Of a DNA stretch of 64,000 nt, positions 39,364 through 52,224 are shown piece by piece. Position 1 is the stretch's first letter. Every line of letters starts with the position of its first letter. Both the position numbers and the translations under genes were made by a program. Source of the stretch: Neodiprion pinetum (lineage: Eukaryota; Arthropoda; Insecta; Hymenoptera; Diprionidae); assembly GCF_021155775.2 (NCBI RefSeq), contig NC_060237.1, positions 4,032,501 to 4,096,500 of the forward strand. Reading direction: 5' to 3'. Below the pieces are notes generated by a model. The model was given only the letters and a program-made list of their open reading frames with translations. It ran no database searches and had not been told where the DNA came from.

Positions 39364-42009
39364 GCGCGGCGTCGGGGGATTCTGGTAACGCGCAATATTT
39401 CGTGGAAGATGGAATAATCTAATGGCAGCGAATTTAGCGGGCCATTGCTCGCGACAGCCGACATATTGAGGGTAAGTTCGGGCTAAAAACGTATATAAAG
39501 GGAGCTCAGCGGGCGCTGAACGGTCACCCGGGCAGATAGGGAAATCTTCTAAAAAATAACCCCCCGGAGTGAGGGATTGTCTGGACGCAGAGCGACCCCG
39601 CGTCTCGTCCCTGAACGAATCGCTTTAGATTGTCCGCCGGGTCTCCGGGCCGTTGGGGGAGGCAGGGTTGATGATGCCGGTGCTTGTCCACAGCGGATGG
39701 GTTTTTAGTGGAACCCTAAAGGGGGGGTGGGGCTCATTTTTCCCTGAGAGTGCGAAAAAACGTCCACCCTGTGAGGATCCACACACGCGACGTGTCGACG
39801 TATCCCTCCGTCAAGTGTATACTTAGAACTTCTCACAGCGAAACAGGCAGAATTGATAAATTTTCACGTTTCTTTAACCTTCCGACCGTTGTATAGACAT
39901 ATATTGTATATACCAGTGAAAAAAAGGGTGCTTGATGAAGAATGAAAGAAAAGAAAAAAAAAAACGTAAGGGGGTACCACGCACTAAGCTCTTCGCTCGG
40001 AATGCGCGGTAGAGTTTTGATCGCGGGTTTGTCCTTTGATCAGTTGAACCCAAAAAAACAAGAAACGCTGGGAGTACAAATGACTCCTTCCCAGGCGACG
40101 TTACAGCTGTGTCGAAAAGCCTTGACCTTTCTCCCGGTTGAGCCCTTCCCGAGGATGGGGACGAGGAAGGCAGTGGCGACTCTTTCCCCGCACGGGATAA
40201 AATATCAATCAATGATTTCCCTTCGCGGTATTCGCTTGTTTCACCCCTCCCCCTGGGTAAATTCACGACGTGGTGCAAGTTTGCGGAAAGTCTATGGAAA
40301 TGATAAAAATCAATACGCGGGCTCGATATGTCGAAGGGCGCGCGACAAAGTAGGTATAATGTATTTGATTTTCAAACACCGGCGCGCCGAATATTTTCCT
40401 CCTCACCTCTCTCTCTCTCGTTTTCTTCTTCTTCTTGTTCATTCCGTAGATATGTAATAGGAGGTACCTCGTACACCCCTCTACCGGTGGGCCACAAATC
40501 CCTTGCGGCAAATCTTAATGAAACATTTTAATCCAGAGGGTCTGCCGGTTATTGTTCGGACATACCAACGGAACCTCAATATCCAAACCTCAGCCCTCGA
40601 GCATCATCGTGATTTCTCTCTTCCTTCCCCTCGCTCGCTTGACTCGCTACGTACAAGCAACCCCTTGCGGGAATCGGCAGCCAGGAAATAAAGCTCATCT
40701 ATATCACTTAAAATTCCCTTTCACGATGACAAAATGTTACCCTTCTGTTCTGTTTATCTAGAATTTTTATTCACCATCTGTCAAATACGTACCTGTAAGG
40801 TGGGAAATAAAAACCAGTATACATTGAAAGAAATTAATTAGAATGCATCAATTATAAAACCGCGTATCGCGGACTAAGATCCCCCCACCTCCTGTAGCTC
40901 AGCGTAGCCTTTCATCAAATCCTCCCTCTTAAATCAGCTACGTGGTTTATGAACCAGCCCTGAATATCCAATTTGAACAAAAAAAAAAACTAACAAAAAA
41001 CTGAGCATCACAATTTTTTTGATTACTCGGTAAGTAATTGGTTTGAAAAGATGAAATCTTTCTCTTTTAGTGAGGATACGATGGTGACGATCAGGTGTCA
41101 TTTAAAAAGTTGCTAGTGACAATTTCAGTACTCTTATGCGGCTATGCCCTTTAGAATAATTTCGAAGCGGCTAAGTTTGCACAATGCGAGTATTTTTTAT
41201 TCAATTATATTATTTTACCTCTATCTTTAGCCGTTTCTGCAACGCACGCAATGAAAATATCGGCGGTGTGAAATAATAGCAATTTTCAAACATATCTTCA
41301 TTCGTTTGTTTTTTTTTTCAAAAACGCATCAAGTCACAATCCTAACAACTGAGATCCTTCGGAGTCGTTGGATTTTAATTATTTAAATAGTTGAAGGTGA
41401 ACGAAAAAAAAAAAAAAATAAGTTGACTTTCATCTGAAATTGGCGGGTCCGCTTACGGAAAATTTGAGACTCTCATCTTCTCTCCCCTTTAGATCCTTAC
41501 AACTTTTCTTTGAACCATTTTTCACTCACACTTTTGGTTTTCGAGACATTTGACCGGATTTATTAAAATGAGACGGTCTGTATAGAGCAGAATGTTGGCC
41601 CTTGAAAAATATGAATATACAGATATTACCGCAGCTTTCACCCTGCCGGGGAGTGATCAACAACGTGCAAAACTCCTCACGCGTCAACTGGGATAACCGT
41701 ATCTGAGAGAGCAAGGTATGCAGGGTGAAAGTGCGCGGAGGAGTGCAAGGGTTGCACCCTCGAGCCATGACCCTTGTACCATTTCACTACTCAAACGACG
41801 CGAGCCGTCACGCAACAACGAACTCAAATGCAGGGGCTTGCAGTGCGAAGCTGCATGTAGGCGTATTATATATATATATATATCCGAGAGCACCACGCTC
41901 GGGGTGATAATTCCTCGAGGGACATATTTTTAATGCGAAATATTCACCCTGCGTATAATTTTCCTCGCCCATCTCAGCTCAGACCATGCAGGCAGAAGGA
42001 GTAGACGAA

Positions 42010-42010
<1 letters not shown>

Positions 42011-42040
<30 letters not shown>

Positions 42041-42062
42041 AAGAATAAGAAGAAGAAGAAGA
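42011..42062. repeat. (AAG)n microsatellite with one AAT interruption
   Basis: About 17 units. It encodes the poly-Leu run of the minus-strand frame at 41930-42148, which is not a real gene. Confidence 0.92.
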
Positions 42063-42807
42063 TGCCAGTACGAACGCACTATATGGGTAAGGCGCATGCG
42101 GAGTGCTTTGCAAAGCAAGAAAGAAAAAAAAAAATAGCACGCAATCAACTCGAGTACTCTGAATTCTCGAAATTCAGCTGCTGCGACAATTATAGCCGAG
42201 AAAAAGAATTGACAACATCGAAAAGCATTGTAATAAACAAGAGCGAAAATAATTAATTCTGCGCAGTATCAAAAAACAATTGACAAATCGATCGTGTAAA
42301 TAATGCAATCGGTACATAACGAAGATAATCAAAGAACGAGATGAATCCATTGAAAACGAGTAACAAGTGGAGAGCAAAAAAAAACAAAAGATCGACAAAT
42401 TTTCAAACAGAGTGCAGGAATTTAAGGATATCGATCGAGCCGCTGGACGAGACTCGAATCCTGGTGTATTTGACCGCCGCCGTTTCGCCGGACGCCGAAG
42501 GAAGTTTGTCCCGTATCGTACAGTAAAGCTCAACTTTAGACCTACAAATAATTCAATTCGAAAGGGGGGGATAACGCCGATGGGCAGGTGTAACGTTGTG
42601 GTGGTGAATCCCCGAGGCGTTGGACGAAAAACAAAATCATCCCTACAGACGGGGTGGAGGGATGCAGCAAGCTAGGTATTGCATGCCGTACCGTAAACCG
42701 GAAAGCGCTTGCAAAGCCTGCATCATGGTGAGAAAAAAGTGCTGCCGGGCAGCTGCAGTCGGGCAAACTTTCCAAACTTCAACCTAACCTGTTCGGACTA
42801 GAGAGTT

Positions 42808-42830
42808 CTCTCTCTCTCTCTCTCTCTCTC
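42808..42830. repeat. (TC)n microsatellite
   Basis: About eleven TC units, 20 bases after an AACCTAACCT motif at 42781-42790. Confidence 0.9.
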
Positions 42831-43925
42831 AATTCTCTCTCTTCTCGATACGTGTACAAAACTCGAGAGAACACATCCTGCGATTCTCCGACGAATGATC
42901 GAATACCCCGCGGTTTCATATTTCGTTATTTGATTACAAGACGTGTGTTTTGCTTTCGTCAACTTTTTCTCGGTTTTTTCTTTTATTTCATTTTATTGTA
43001 TTCGTTTGTTGTTGTTTTTTTCACTTTTGCCGCGGTGGTTCGCGCGGGGAAGAAGAGCGCTCTGGAAAGGAAGTGAGAAATTTTCTACAGGGATATTTCC
43101 ATCCTGGAAATACGTACGAGGCTGAGAAGAGCGAAAATAAGGCTGAAAGTTAGCTCTTGTATAGACTGACTTTAATACTGAATATTATATGAGATTGCAT
43201 GCTTTCCTCGGGGAGGAACTTTCCAATGTGATTGAGTACCAGGGATGCGATTTCTTTGTCTATTTTCATGTCCACATACGCTATAGCTTTTCACCGTTAC
43301 ACTTTTATCCAAGGCATATGGATGCAGCGCGCTTGCGCTTCTTTACCATCGCCTTGCTCGACATATAACACCTGCAACAACTTTGTCGATTCTATACTTA
43401 AGGGCGTAAATACGATTATTATATGGGCAAAAAATTTGGCGAAGATCTATCGATCAGTTCTAGAGATATCGAAAACACCGGTTTCGAAAACCACGTGATC
43501 CGAGAAAAACGCGTTCAAAGTTTGGTAAGAGATTTCGAGTGTACATTGTTTGTAACAATATACCTCGAAAACGGATCCTGCGACGAAAAAAATCCAACAG
43601 ACAAAAAAGTTTTATGGTGACAAGGGATTATTAATAATGATGAGCAATTTCTTTGATTGTCGATTAACAATAAAATAATTGGAAAAGAAACAAACAATTT
43701 TATACTTCGACCTTTAATACTCTCTATTCTGCAATATTCTTAAAACCATATACCTTCAAGATATGTAGGAAAAAAAATTTTTAAATGAATATTTTCAAAA
43801 TTCCACTTGAGCCTGCCTTCAACCGGCTTCAGCAAAAAGTCATCGCCACCGTAAAGCATATAGAGAGCTGTAAATGCATGGAGACTCAGGCCGTTAGATG
43901 TACGTGCATACAAAGTGGAGTGAAG

Positions 43926-43982
43926 TAGAGTAAAGTAAAGTAAAGTAAAGTAAAGTAAAGTAAAGTAAAATAAAATAAAATA
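43926..43982. repeat. Pentamer tandem repeat (TAAAG, then TAAAA)
   Basis: About eight TAAAG units followed by three TAAAA units, preceded by the related GTGGAGTGAAG. On the minus strand it translates as a Tyr/Phe/Thr/Leu repeat inside an otherwise unsupported open frame. Confidence 0.92.
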
Positions 43983-46659
43983 GAGCAAATAGCGGTTGCA
44001 GGAGAGACGAGAGATGGCTGCTGCTTCTGCGGCTGCAGGAACACTCGAGGCTAACGTCTCTGATCTGACAGCAGCACGCAAACGATCGCTGTGACCTGAA
44101 AGAGACCGGCGGCCACGTACCAGAAGAAGAAAGATAAAGAAGCTGTACGATCTTTTACGAGATAGGAAGAGAAGAAAAAAAATCTACATTTCCACTTAAA
44201 TATCGCATTGAAAATGTGCGCCTATACCTGAGAACGTAAAAAATTGATTTCTCGTTGGTTTCGGCTCTCGCATCAGCTTGTATATCTCTAGCGTACTATA
44301 CATCTATATATCTATGTACACGCAACCGCGATGTGTACATAAAAAGGTCCCTCGGTGTATTTGCCCGTTTCCGAAAAAAACGGAAAAGTAAATTTTCCCG
44401 GTCGTTAATGAAGTTGCAAAATCTTCCGTCCGCTGGGAGATTTCGAAAGTTTTGAAAAGTTCGTTCGCCCCGGCAAAGCCCTACAAAGCAAAGTTTCGCG
44501 GGCACCGTATCGGGATGTATATATATATATATATATGTATACATACGTGAACATAATACACGTACCCGTACATAAATACATAAACGCACAGACACACAGA
44601 TCGGCGTGGCAAGGCGAAACGGCCCTCTGATAGAGTAATAAATAAAAGAGTTTGTTTCACATCTCGGAGTTGTTGCCCACTTCCAAAGTTAATCCACCTC
44701 CGGCTAATCTCAGTCCCTCTGTATCACAATGAGGGCTCGCTTCCTGCCTCATCGCCATTGCTGCATCTCCGTTCGCTCTTCTCCGTCCCGAACCAACGCC
44801 AAGGGTCCAAAAGTTCATCGAGCGAATAACCCCTCGTCTGGCGTCGTGTCACCGACTCGGTTGGGGGGTGAAAAAAAAAAAAAAAAACTATCCGGATTAA
44901 CGAAAAGCCAAGGTTTTTCCACGGACCGCTAACCTCGGTCACGTGTTACAGAAATTGTTACTTTTTTCACCGTCTCGCCGGACGGTAATTGTCAAACCGT
45001 CCTTAACCATAATTTCCAGAATCAAACACCACCGATTTGTGCAAATATTGAACGCATCTGCAATCTATATTCGTCAAACCGAGAAGTGAAATGTAAGACA
45101 ATTGTTATTTTCGAAACGACAATTTCCGTTATTCTATGTACCACAGAAAACAGAGGATAAAAAAAAAAAAAAAAAAGTCACTTCAGTTTCGGATCGTATC
45201 TAGTCAATGGAACGGAAAGTACACTCGGCTCGTATCAAAAGCTTTGGCATAATTTTCCCTGATCATGTGTATACCAAGAAGCAAGTGCGTCTAACCAAGG
45301 TTCGGTGAATGCATAACGATCATTGTGACTCGAATAACGAGGAAACAGATCCTTGCTGCAGTGTACTCGTCGCTTAGACTCGAATTCCCGTAGCGATAGA
45401 TACGAACTTCAGATCTCGACCGTTGTATTTGACTATCCAAAGTATCTCCTGCCTGCGGAACGTGCTGCGGGAGTTGCTTGCGATGTGACGACTTATTCGA
45501 GAAACACATTTTGCAGCGAGGGAAACACGTGACGCAAACGAGAACGAGACGAGATTCCAAAGACCGGAGTTTCGACGACTCGGACGATTTTCGACGGTAC
45601 CGAGATCGACTCGCTAATGGCACTCGTCTAGTCATGAATATGAAACGCGCGTTAATATAAGACTGGATTCGTCGCACCTGCCTTCGGTGTCTCGGTCTTC
45701 GCTACGATTGTCACAGCGAAACGGGATCTTAATTGGCAAGAAAATAGCAGACGACTTTCGTCGACAAATCCTTGTTGCCCCGGCTGCTCTCATCGAAGGA
45801 GCGATTAAACTCCGATATCTAGTGCTGGAATCGACTATATTTTTTGCCTCCTCTTTTTATTTTGCCTGTTCTTTTTATTATCCAGAGTCTGCGACTCACG
45901 AGATTTTTCCATCGATCTTTAATCCTTTTATTTCTCGTCTAGAGAGTTCGATTTTTGCATGCCTCACGGAAAGTTCAAATTATCTATACCTAGGAGGAAC
46001 AACAACGGTTACCAACCTCAAAGAGAAGACGAAAGAAAACCTGGCTGAGGCTTTTATCATTTCCGTTCGAGAGTTTCAGACCTCGGTGAAAGTTTATACC
46101 AAGAAAGTACGACGCGCATTATATGCATATTTGTATATAAGTATATATATGTATATACAGGAGTAGATAAACGGAGCTGAAGCGATTCTCAGGGTGTGCG
46201 AAAAAGGGATCGGGAGTTCGCTTCTTTTTTTTTTTTTGTTTCTTTTTCTCAACTTTATACACTGAAAAATTATCTGGACTTTTCGTCGAGTTATATACAC
46301 TTCTTTTTCTCCCAAGTATATAAATTGCTCGCAGACCGTTTACTGATTAGTTGTAAGAAAAATTTAAACTTGCGAAACTGGTAAACGAGAAAGATGAATT
46401 TATATTCCCGATACCATCTGCTCGTAAATCAAAATCGTATAGACATATATAAATATATACGTATTGTTATACCTACGCATATAAAACACCTTCGGCAAAG
46501 AGACGTGCCAATTATCGGGATAATATATAGAGTCGAAGAATATCTTGAAAGTTTCAACCTGGCTCGGGTCGCGTGAAATGAAACTGGGAATTGGAAGAAA
46601 AATGGGGAACGGCGAAGAGTATAATCGAGGAAACTCTTTGAAACATCGAAAAATCTTCT

Positions 46660-46663
<4 letters not shown>

Positions 46664-46698
<35 letters not shown>
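46664..46698. repeat. Long (TA)n tract
   Basis: About 17 TA units followed by CATA and a poly-T run. It is the longest TA tract in the window. Confidence 0.9.
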
Positions 46699-46703
<5 letters not shown>

Positions 46704-47033
46704 TTTTTTTTTCATACACGTCCGAACGTCTCGCAACTCTGATAACCAAAGAAACTTGTGAAAGAATACAAAAGAAATGAAAAAAAAAAAAAAAAGAAGG
46801 AAAAGAAAACAGACTGTAGAAACGCTCGGCTTTCTCTCAGCCGCGAGTGAGTCCGCCATCGAACAAACAAAGAAAAACGAGTCCTTAATTCCCTGTCGTA
46901 ATAAAAATGGGCAGCAACAACACGGGTTGACAAGGGAGAAGATGCGGTGCGGATAGCCCCTAAAGATACCCAAACACATACCCTTCACGGAGATAGAGAT
47001 AAGAAAAAAAGGATGAGAAGATGGATAGAAGCG

Positions 47034-47034
47034 T

Positions 47035-47068
<34 letters not shown>
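47034..47068. repeat. (GA)n tract with one interruption
   Basis: About 17 GA units broken once by an extra A, followed by GGAA units. It lies in a purine-rich region that gives Ser/Phe-rich minus-strand frames. Confidence 0.9.
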
Positions 47069-48712
47069 GAAGGAAGGAAGAAGTCGAGGCGCTAGAAAAA
47101 AAAAAAAAAGAAAAAGACGGAAATAAGGGTGAAGCAGCGAAGATTGAGATGAGAAGGGTCTCACCCGGCAGCTGTTTTCTCACACGCCATTAAACCTTTT
47201 TCCCAACTCTTCCTTTCTAATGGACCCTTTTAATGGTTTCCAATTGCAACCTACACACGGATTTCCGTACCTGTATACATATATGCATGGATATATTGTA
47301 CACGTATATGTATCCATTGTGGGAGTGGATGAAAAACAAAAAAAAAAAAACACGTAGGAAGTGAGAAAATAAAATAAAATGAATCAAAAGGAATCGACAC
47401 GCCGTCTCGAATAATTTTCAGACCTCGCGCGAAAGAGGAGAAATTCACGTTGGCCGACAGACGCGGAGAGGGTGACCTAGAGGCGAGAGAAAGTTGATGG
47501 GGTAGGACGAGATTTTCTGCGGGTCGACCGGGAGTTTGAGGGTTGCTGCAAGACGATGGCGATGACAGGGCGATATGTCAAAGCATTGTTGGGTCCGCTC
47601 TCGGCACCCGGTTTTTGCGGTCTTGGAGGAGGGGAGGGGTAAAAACGAGAGGCGACAAGGCCAGCGTATTACAGAGAAGAGGGAGGGAGAATTCGATACG
47701 AAATTCCAAACACGCGTGTGCAAGAGCGTTTTTGGGCGCGTTTATTAGTGTTATGCTGAAGTGAAAAATCGAGCTAATCAATGCGCATCGTCGTCACGTT
47801 ATCTGTTACAGTCAAAGCACGAAAAAAAAACAAAAAAAAATTGAGTACATTTAGTCGTTTTACATATTCTCCGAAGCGTGCACGCGACGACTATCCCTCC
47901 TCTCCCTTGTTTCTCCCTCATTTGACTCACTCATTCTGTAAGAAGCGAGATAAAAACTTGAGAGAAAACAAAAAAAAAAAAAAGAGTAAGCAAAGTAATT
48001 TCAAGAAGGTATAAGGTATAAAGTGGAATACTGCTGCACAGCACGGAGTTTGAGAGAACTGGTGCGGTGAGCTTTGCAGCACACGGTTGTATAAAGTAGG
48101 TTCTGTGTGCCATGGCGGAGGGTAACCAAGTTCGAGTCAAGTTTTACAAAAGCCACAGAGTCGACTCCTAGCCTCGAGTCAAGGAAATGAATCGGGCGCC
48201 GCGCATTACCATTCACCGATAAATAAACCACCGCGATATTTCGTTTCCTTGGCATCAGGTCGACACCATACAAATTTACAGAACTGCCTGCAGCCACCGA
48301 TTTATCGAAATAACACTGCACTGCAGAGTTCAGTCAGCGTAAGTAACGTTCAGGTGTACGAGACTGTAATATATTTTCAACGCGATGCGCCGCAGGAAAT
48401 TTCTCAACAATTCCAAGTAAACAACGCGCGATCTTGATTATCGCGTTGATCAACGATACTCGAGCTTTTCTCTTTCCTCCCTCGTCTTACGTATCTTCCC
48501 ATCGAGTATAGTATAAAAGCAAGCTCACAACGCACGAGACCTCGGCTTAACAGCCTCTGCAACGAGATCTTTTCCCTTACGTATACATACAAATATATAC
48601 GTATATGTAACGTGGATGGCCATGTACGGGTTATACAATATAGACAGAGGTAGACGCGGATGTAGCGGAGAGAACCGGAGGTTAATGCCGTTCAACAAAA
48701 GCTCGGGGGTTC

Positions 48713-48754
48713 TCTAGACTCTAGACTCTAGACTCCAGACTCCAGACTCTAGAC
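48713..48754. repeat. Heptamer tandem repeat TCTAGAC x6
   Basis: Six tandem 7-base units: three TCTAGAC, two TCCAGAC and a final TCTAGAC. The two variant units are adjacent, as expected if a mutated unit was then duplicated. Confidence 0.93.
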
Positions 48755-51700
48755 TACCTCGAATATTTCCTCGGCCCTCCTCGTCTCTGCCGAGTTTCGC
48801 ATCCGATCCATCCGAAACCTCCGCGACGCTCCTCTGAAACATTGTAATTATATTTCCCTACCGCAACTTCAAAGTAAATGAAAGTTGAATAAAAATTTTA
48901 TAACTCGAGGCGATATATATATATATAACATCTGGACAAGTGCAGCGGCATGACGACGGAGACTCCGTCGCTTTTCCCGCATCCGTCTGATTTTCGCAAT
49001 CAGTTTCGTCAAATCTTCATGCCCGTCTCGCGCAGGCAAAAAGAAAAACGAAGAAAAAAGAAAAAGAGAAAACTACAGGCGTTGATTACATGGACGGTAA
49101 AAATCTTTACCCGTTCCGTTAATTGACATACATCACGCAGCCGCGACGAATTTTCTGCTGTACCAAGTACACGTGTTTGCTATCGGATGTACCAGATTTA
49201 TAGAGCATTTATGTTACACCGATGTCAGGAGAAACGTGTCCGATAACATACAGCTGTTTCTACTGGTGGTCAAATGAAAATCCCTGGAATACGTAGAGGA
49301 TAACGATCCAATGATTTCAACGTGGCGTCTTGCACGTCACTCGTGATTATCTTCCTCCCGCAGGGGTTGTCGTCGCTCAACGAAACGCTCGACGTACATC
49401 AGCCACCCCTTCGCTATCGGTTCGGATTTAAGGGGTGGATGAAAGAAAATATAAGAGGAAGGAAAAGAAGAAAAAGAGAAAGGAAAGAAAATACCAAAAG
49501 TGATAATAAAGTGAAAAAAGTTCCTCGGACTTTAAGAATGTAAATAACGATGAACGTGGAATGTAAGAAAAGCCGGGGAAAAAGGGAGGAGAAAATTTAA
49601 TTCGGCAAAATATATATATATATATATATGTATATATGGATATATATATGTGCGTGTAAGTGCAGGGCGTAACGCACGCGTGGATGAGAAAGATGAAAAG
49701 TAAGTGAATGCGGGGAAAAATGCGGAGGGCGGGCGGTTCTCGTCAAGGTGTAAATTCCGACAGTCCATAGCGCTGGATAAAAGCGGTTGTTTGTTACAAT
49801 TAGGGGTCACTCTAACCCCAACAATGTACCACTCATCCCCCTTTTTTCTTTAACTTCCATTACATTACTTCCGTGTACCTACGCGTATATAAAAAGGGAC
49901 GTGCGATTGTTGAACCCTTTGAGGAATGAATTGCGGTGAAGTTAGGTAAAAAATAAATAGATAGACAAATAAAAAATCGCAACTAAAGAATCAGTATATC
50001 GACAATATTGTGGGAATGGATTTATAGGGTACGCGTACCTCGTGGCTTGAAAGGTGAAATGAGGTTAGAGTTCGTAACGTTATTGTGATAATGCAAATTT
50101 TGGGCAAACTCATTGTTTCGCAACTTTAGGGTTGGCTGGAATTCAGTAAACGACAATGCAGCATCACCTTCGAGTTGTTATAAAATTGAAAAATAACATC
50201 CCTTCTCTTTCAATGATTAGTTGCATTAACGTCGCTAACTTCGACTTCGTATGAAAATTATTAAATGCTGACGTGAAGAAAGAAGCGATTCTGTGCCGAG
50301 ATGATTAAGAAAAAGTGTAATTTTTTCACTTTCGTTAAATGAGGGTAAATTTTCATTTTTACGTGTTCGCGTACAATCGAGAATTCTCCCAAGGAGAAAA
50401 TCAAAAAAAGGCAAAGAATCGCGGAGTAAAGTTTTTACACTGTTATAAATCTATCGTTACACGGCCGTGCAATAAAATGACAGAATGGTCGAGCTCATAG
50501 AAGGATTAACAAAAATAAACCCAGAATATGACTGTAAAAATTTCGCAAAAAATATTACGGTTTTTGAAACGGAAAAGAGAAAAAAAAAAAAAAAAAACCA
50601 CAAAAAATCGGTAGGTACTGCAGTTGATAGTTTTCGTGACTTTTATTCATCACGCGTTTCGAGTTGGAACCATTAGCTCGTTCGCGCAGTTGTCAAATGA
50701 TTTTTGTATTTTTATCTCTTATTTGTATTTTTATTTTCGATTTTTTTCATTGAATCGTTGAATTCCAGTTGAACGGAAAAAGTATAAACCGATCCATTCG
50801 ACCGTACAGTTCGTGCAAATAACTGGTGTCCAAGGGCGCAGACTGGTATAATCAAACTAATTGAGTGCCGAAGGATGAGGGGGAGCGAGAGAGCCTGAAA
50901 TACAAAGCTTGGGGAGGCGGGGATGTTCGGTGTGCCGGTCATATGAGACTCTGCACATAAAAATTTGTCTCCTCTTCGCAAAAGTGGCAAAAAAAAGATA
51001 AATAAATAAATAAAAAAAAAAAAAAAATGGGGAAAAAAACTCTCGATTCTCGCCAAGCTGTGGAGTCGACTTGTAAAAAAGCGGATCGACCGGGGTTCAA
51101 GTTTGCGGCACTTTCTTAAAGGGCTCCTAAATCGGTCGACGAACCCAAACGAAAACTACGTACAATATATGTATGTATATTAGGGTGACTGATTACATAT
51201 TAAACTTTTTTTTCCTTTCAAGATGCAACTCGAAAAAGTTGTGACAAATGTTGCAAAAAATCAAAATTGTCGTAAAACCTGGAGGAGGTTGGAAAATATT
51301 TAGAAGCTGCTACCAATAGACGAAATATTTTTTAATTACTCTTACGTGTAAGCCCAACGAAATTATATACATATATGTATTAGTTTAATGTTTTCGTCTC
51401 GGGATTCAATCAATCATTGATCATAAAAATCAACACTGAAAACGAAATAGGGACATCAAGATGATGCGATACTCTTCTTTCGGTAACAAAAACTATTATC
51501 CAAGTTTCTCCGAGACGATTAATCTTTCGGACAAAAGACTAGAACAGCCAACTGCGGAATTGTTAGGCGCAGTTCGCTGTTGATTGGTGAACGATTAATT
51601 GAACCACGATACAAAAAAAAATAAATAAATAAAATAAACCAACTGTATACATACAAAATATGTCAATAATTGGTAGGCAGGATTCATTCTACAAGTTATA

Positions 51701-52184
51701 GTGAAAGGAATCCCACCGACGGCACTGTGGCAAAGCAAGAGGATGAACACTTCTGTTTCGACACCCTTTCGCAATCTCTTCTTCACCGACGCGACGACAC
51801 CGGGATAAAAAGTATTTACGTTCCTGTACACACATATACATTTATAGTTGCATGTGTGTGTGTGTGTTTACTTCGCACGTGTATAAATGGAGCTCAGGTC
51901 CAAGTATATCGTGCAATTGTTCACCGGGGTGTAACTCGAACACGTCGGATGATCCCAGGATCGAGTACTGATGGCAACGTCGAAGCTTCGGGAAAGGATC
52001 AAAAGAATCTTGCTGGGGGTGAAGAGTAGATGACACGGGGAGGTGGAAGCTTCCCTTTCGCACGTAGACATTGCCGCCCGCTTTCCACCCCGGAGAATCG
52101 GGCCCTCGAAAAAGACGGAGTGCCTCTCGTCCGTTCAATCGCCATCGCCTTGCCCACCAATATTCAATTTGGGACGGAATTTGG

Positions 52185-52224
52185 AAGGAGGAAGGAGAAG
52201 AAGACGAAGAAGAAGAAGAAGAGG
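52185..52224. repeat. (AAG)n-rich tract
   Basis: GGA/AAG units, giving Arg/Glu/Lys-rich open frames in all three plus frames. Confidence 0.85.

Larger units (their letters stand above)
37548..43925. other. Non-coding stretch, no gene recognised
   Basis: Open frames up to 171 codons (39942-40457, plus) are matched by a similarly long frame on the other strand, which points to stop-poor GC-rich DNA and not to coding. Contents include AAG tracts at 39331-39363 and 42011-42062, (TC)n at 42808-42830, a TATA-like TATATAAAG at 39492-39500, poly-A near 41405-41420 and AT-rich intervals at 40980-41530 and 43400-43740. Confidence 0.6.

Noticed and set aside
39942..40457. 171-codon plus-strand frame
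   Set aside because: A 134-codon frame lies opposite it; no recognisable motif and a low-complexity start.
45687..46166. 159-codon plus-strand frame
   Set aside because: The middle looks moderately protein-like, but the end runs into a TA tract and no family is recognisable.
46554..47183. 209-codon minus-strand frame
   Set aside because: Translation of GA, poly-A and TA tracts into Ser/Phe/Leu and Tyr/Ile runs.
48001..48321. 106-codon minus-strand frame
   Set aside because: Varied composition but no domain, and weaker splice context than the 37134-37547 candidate.
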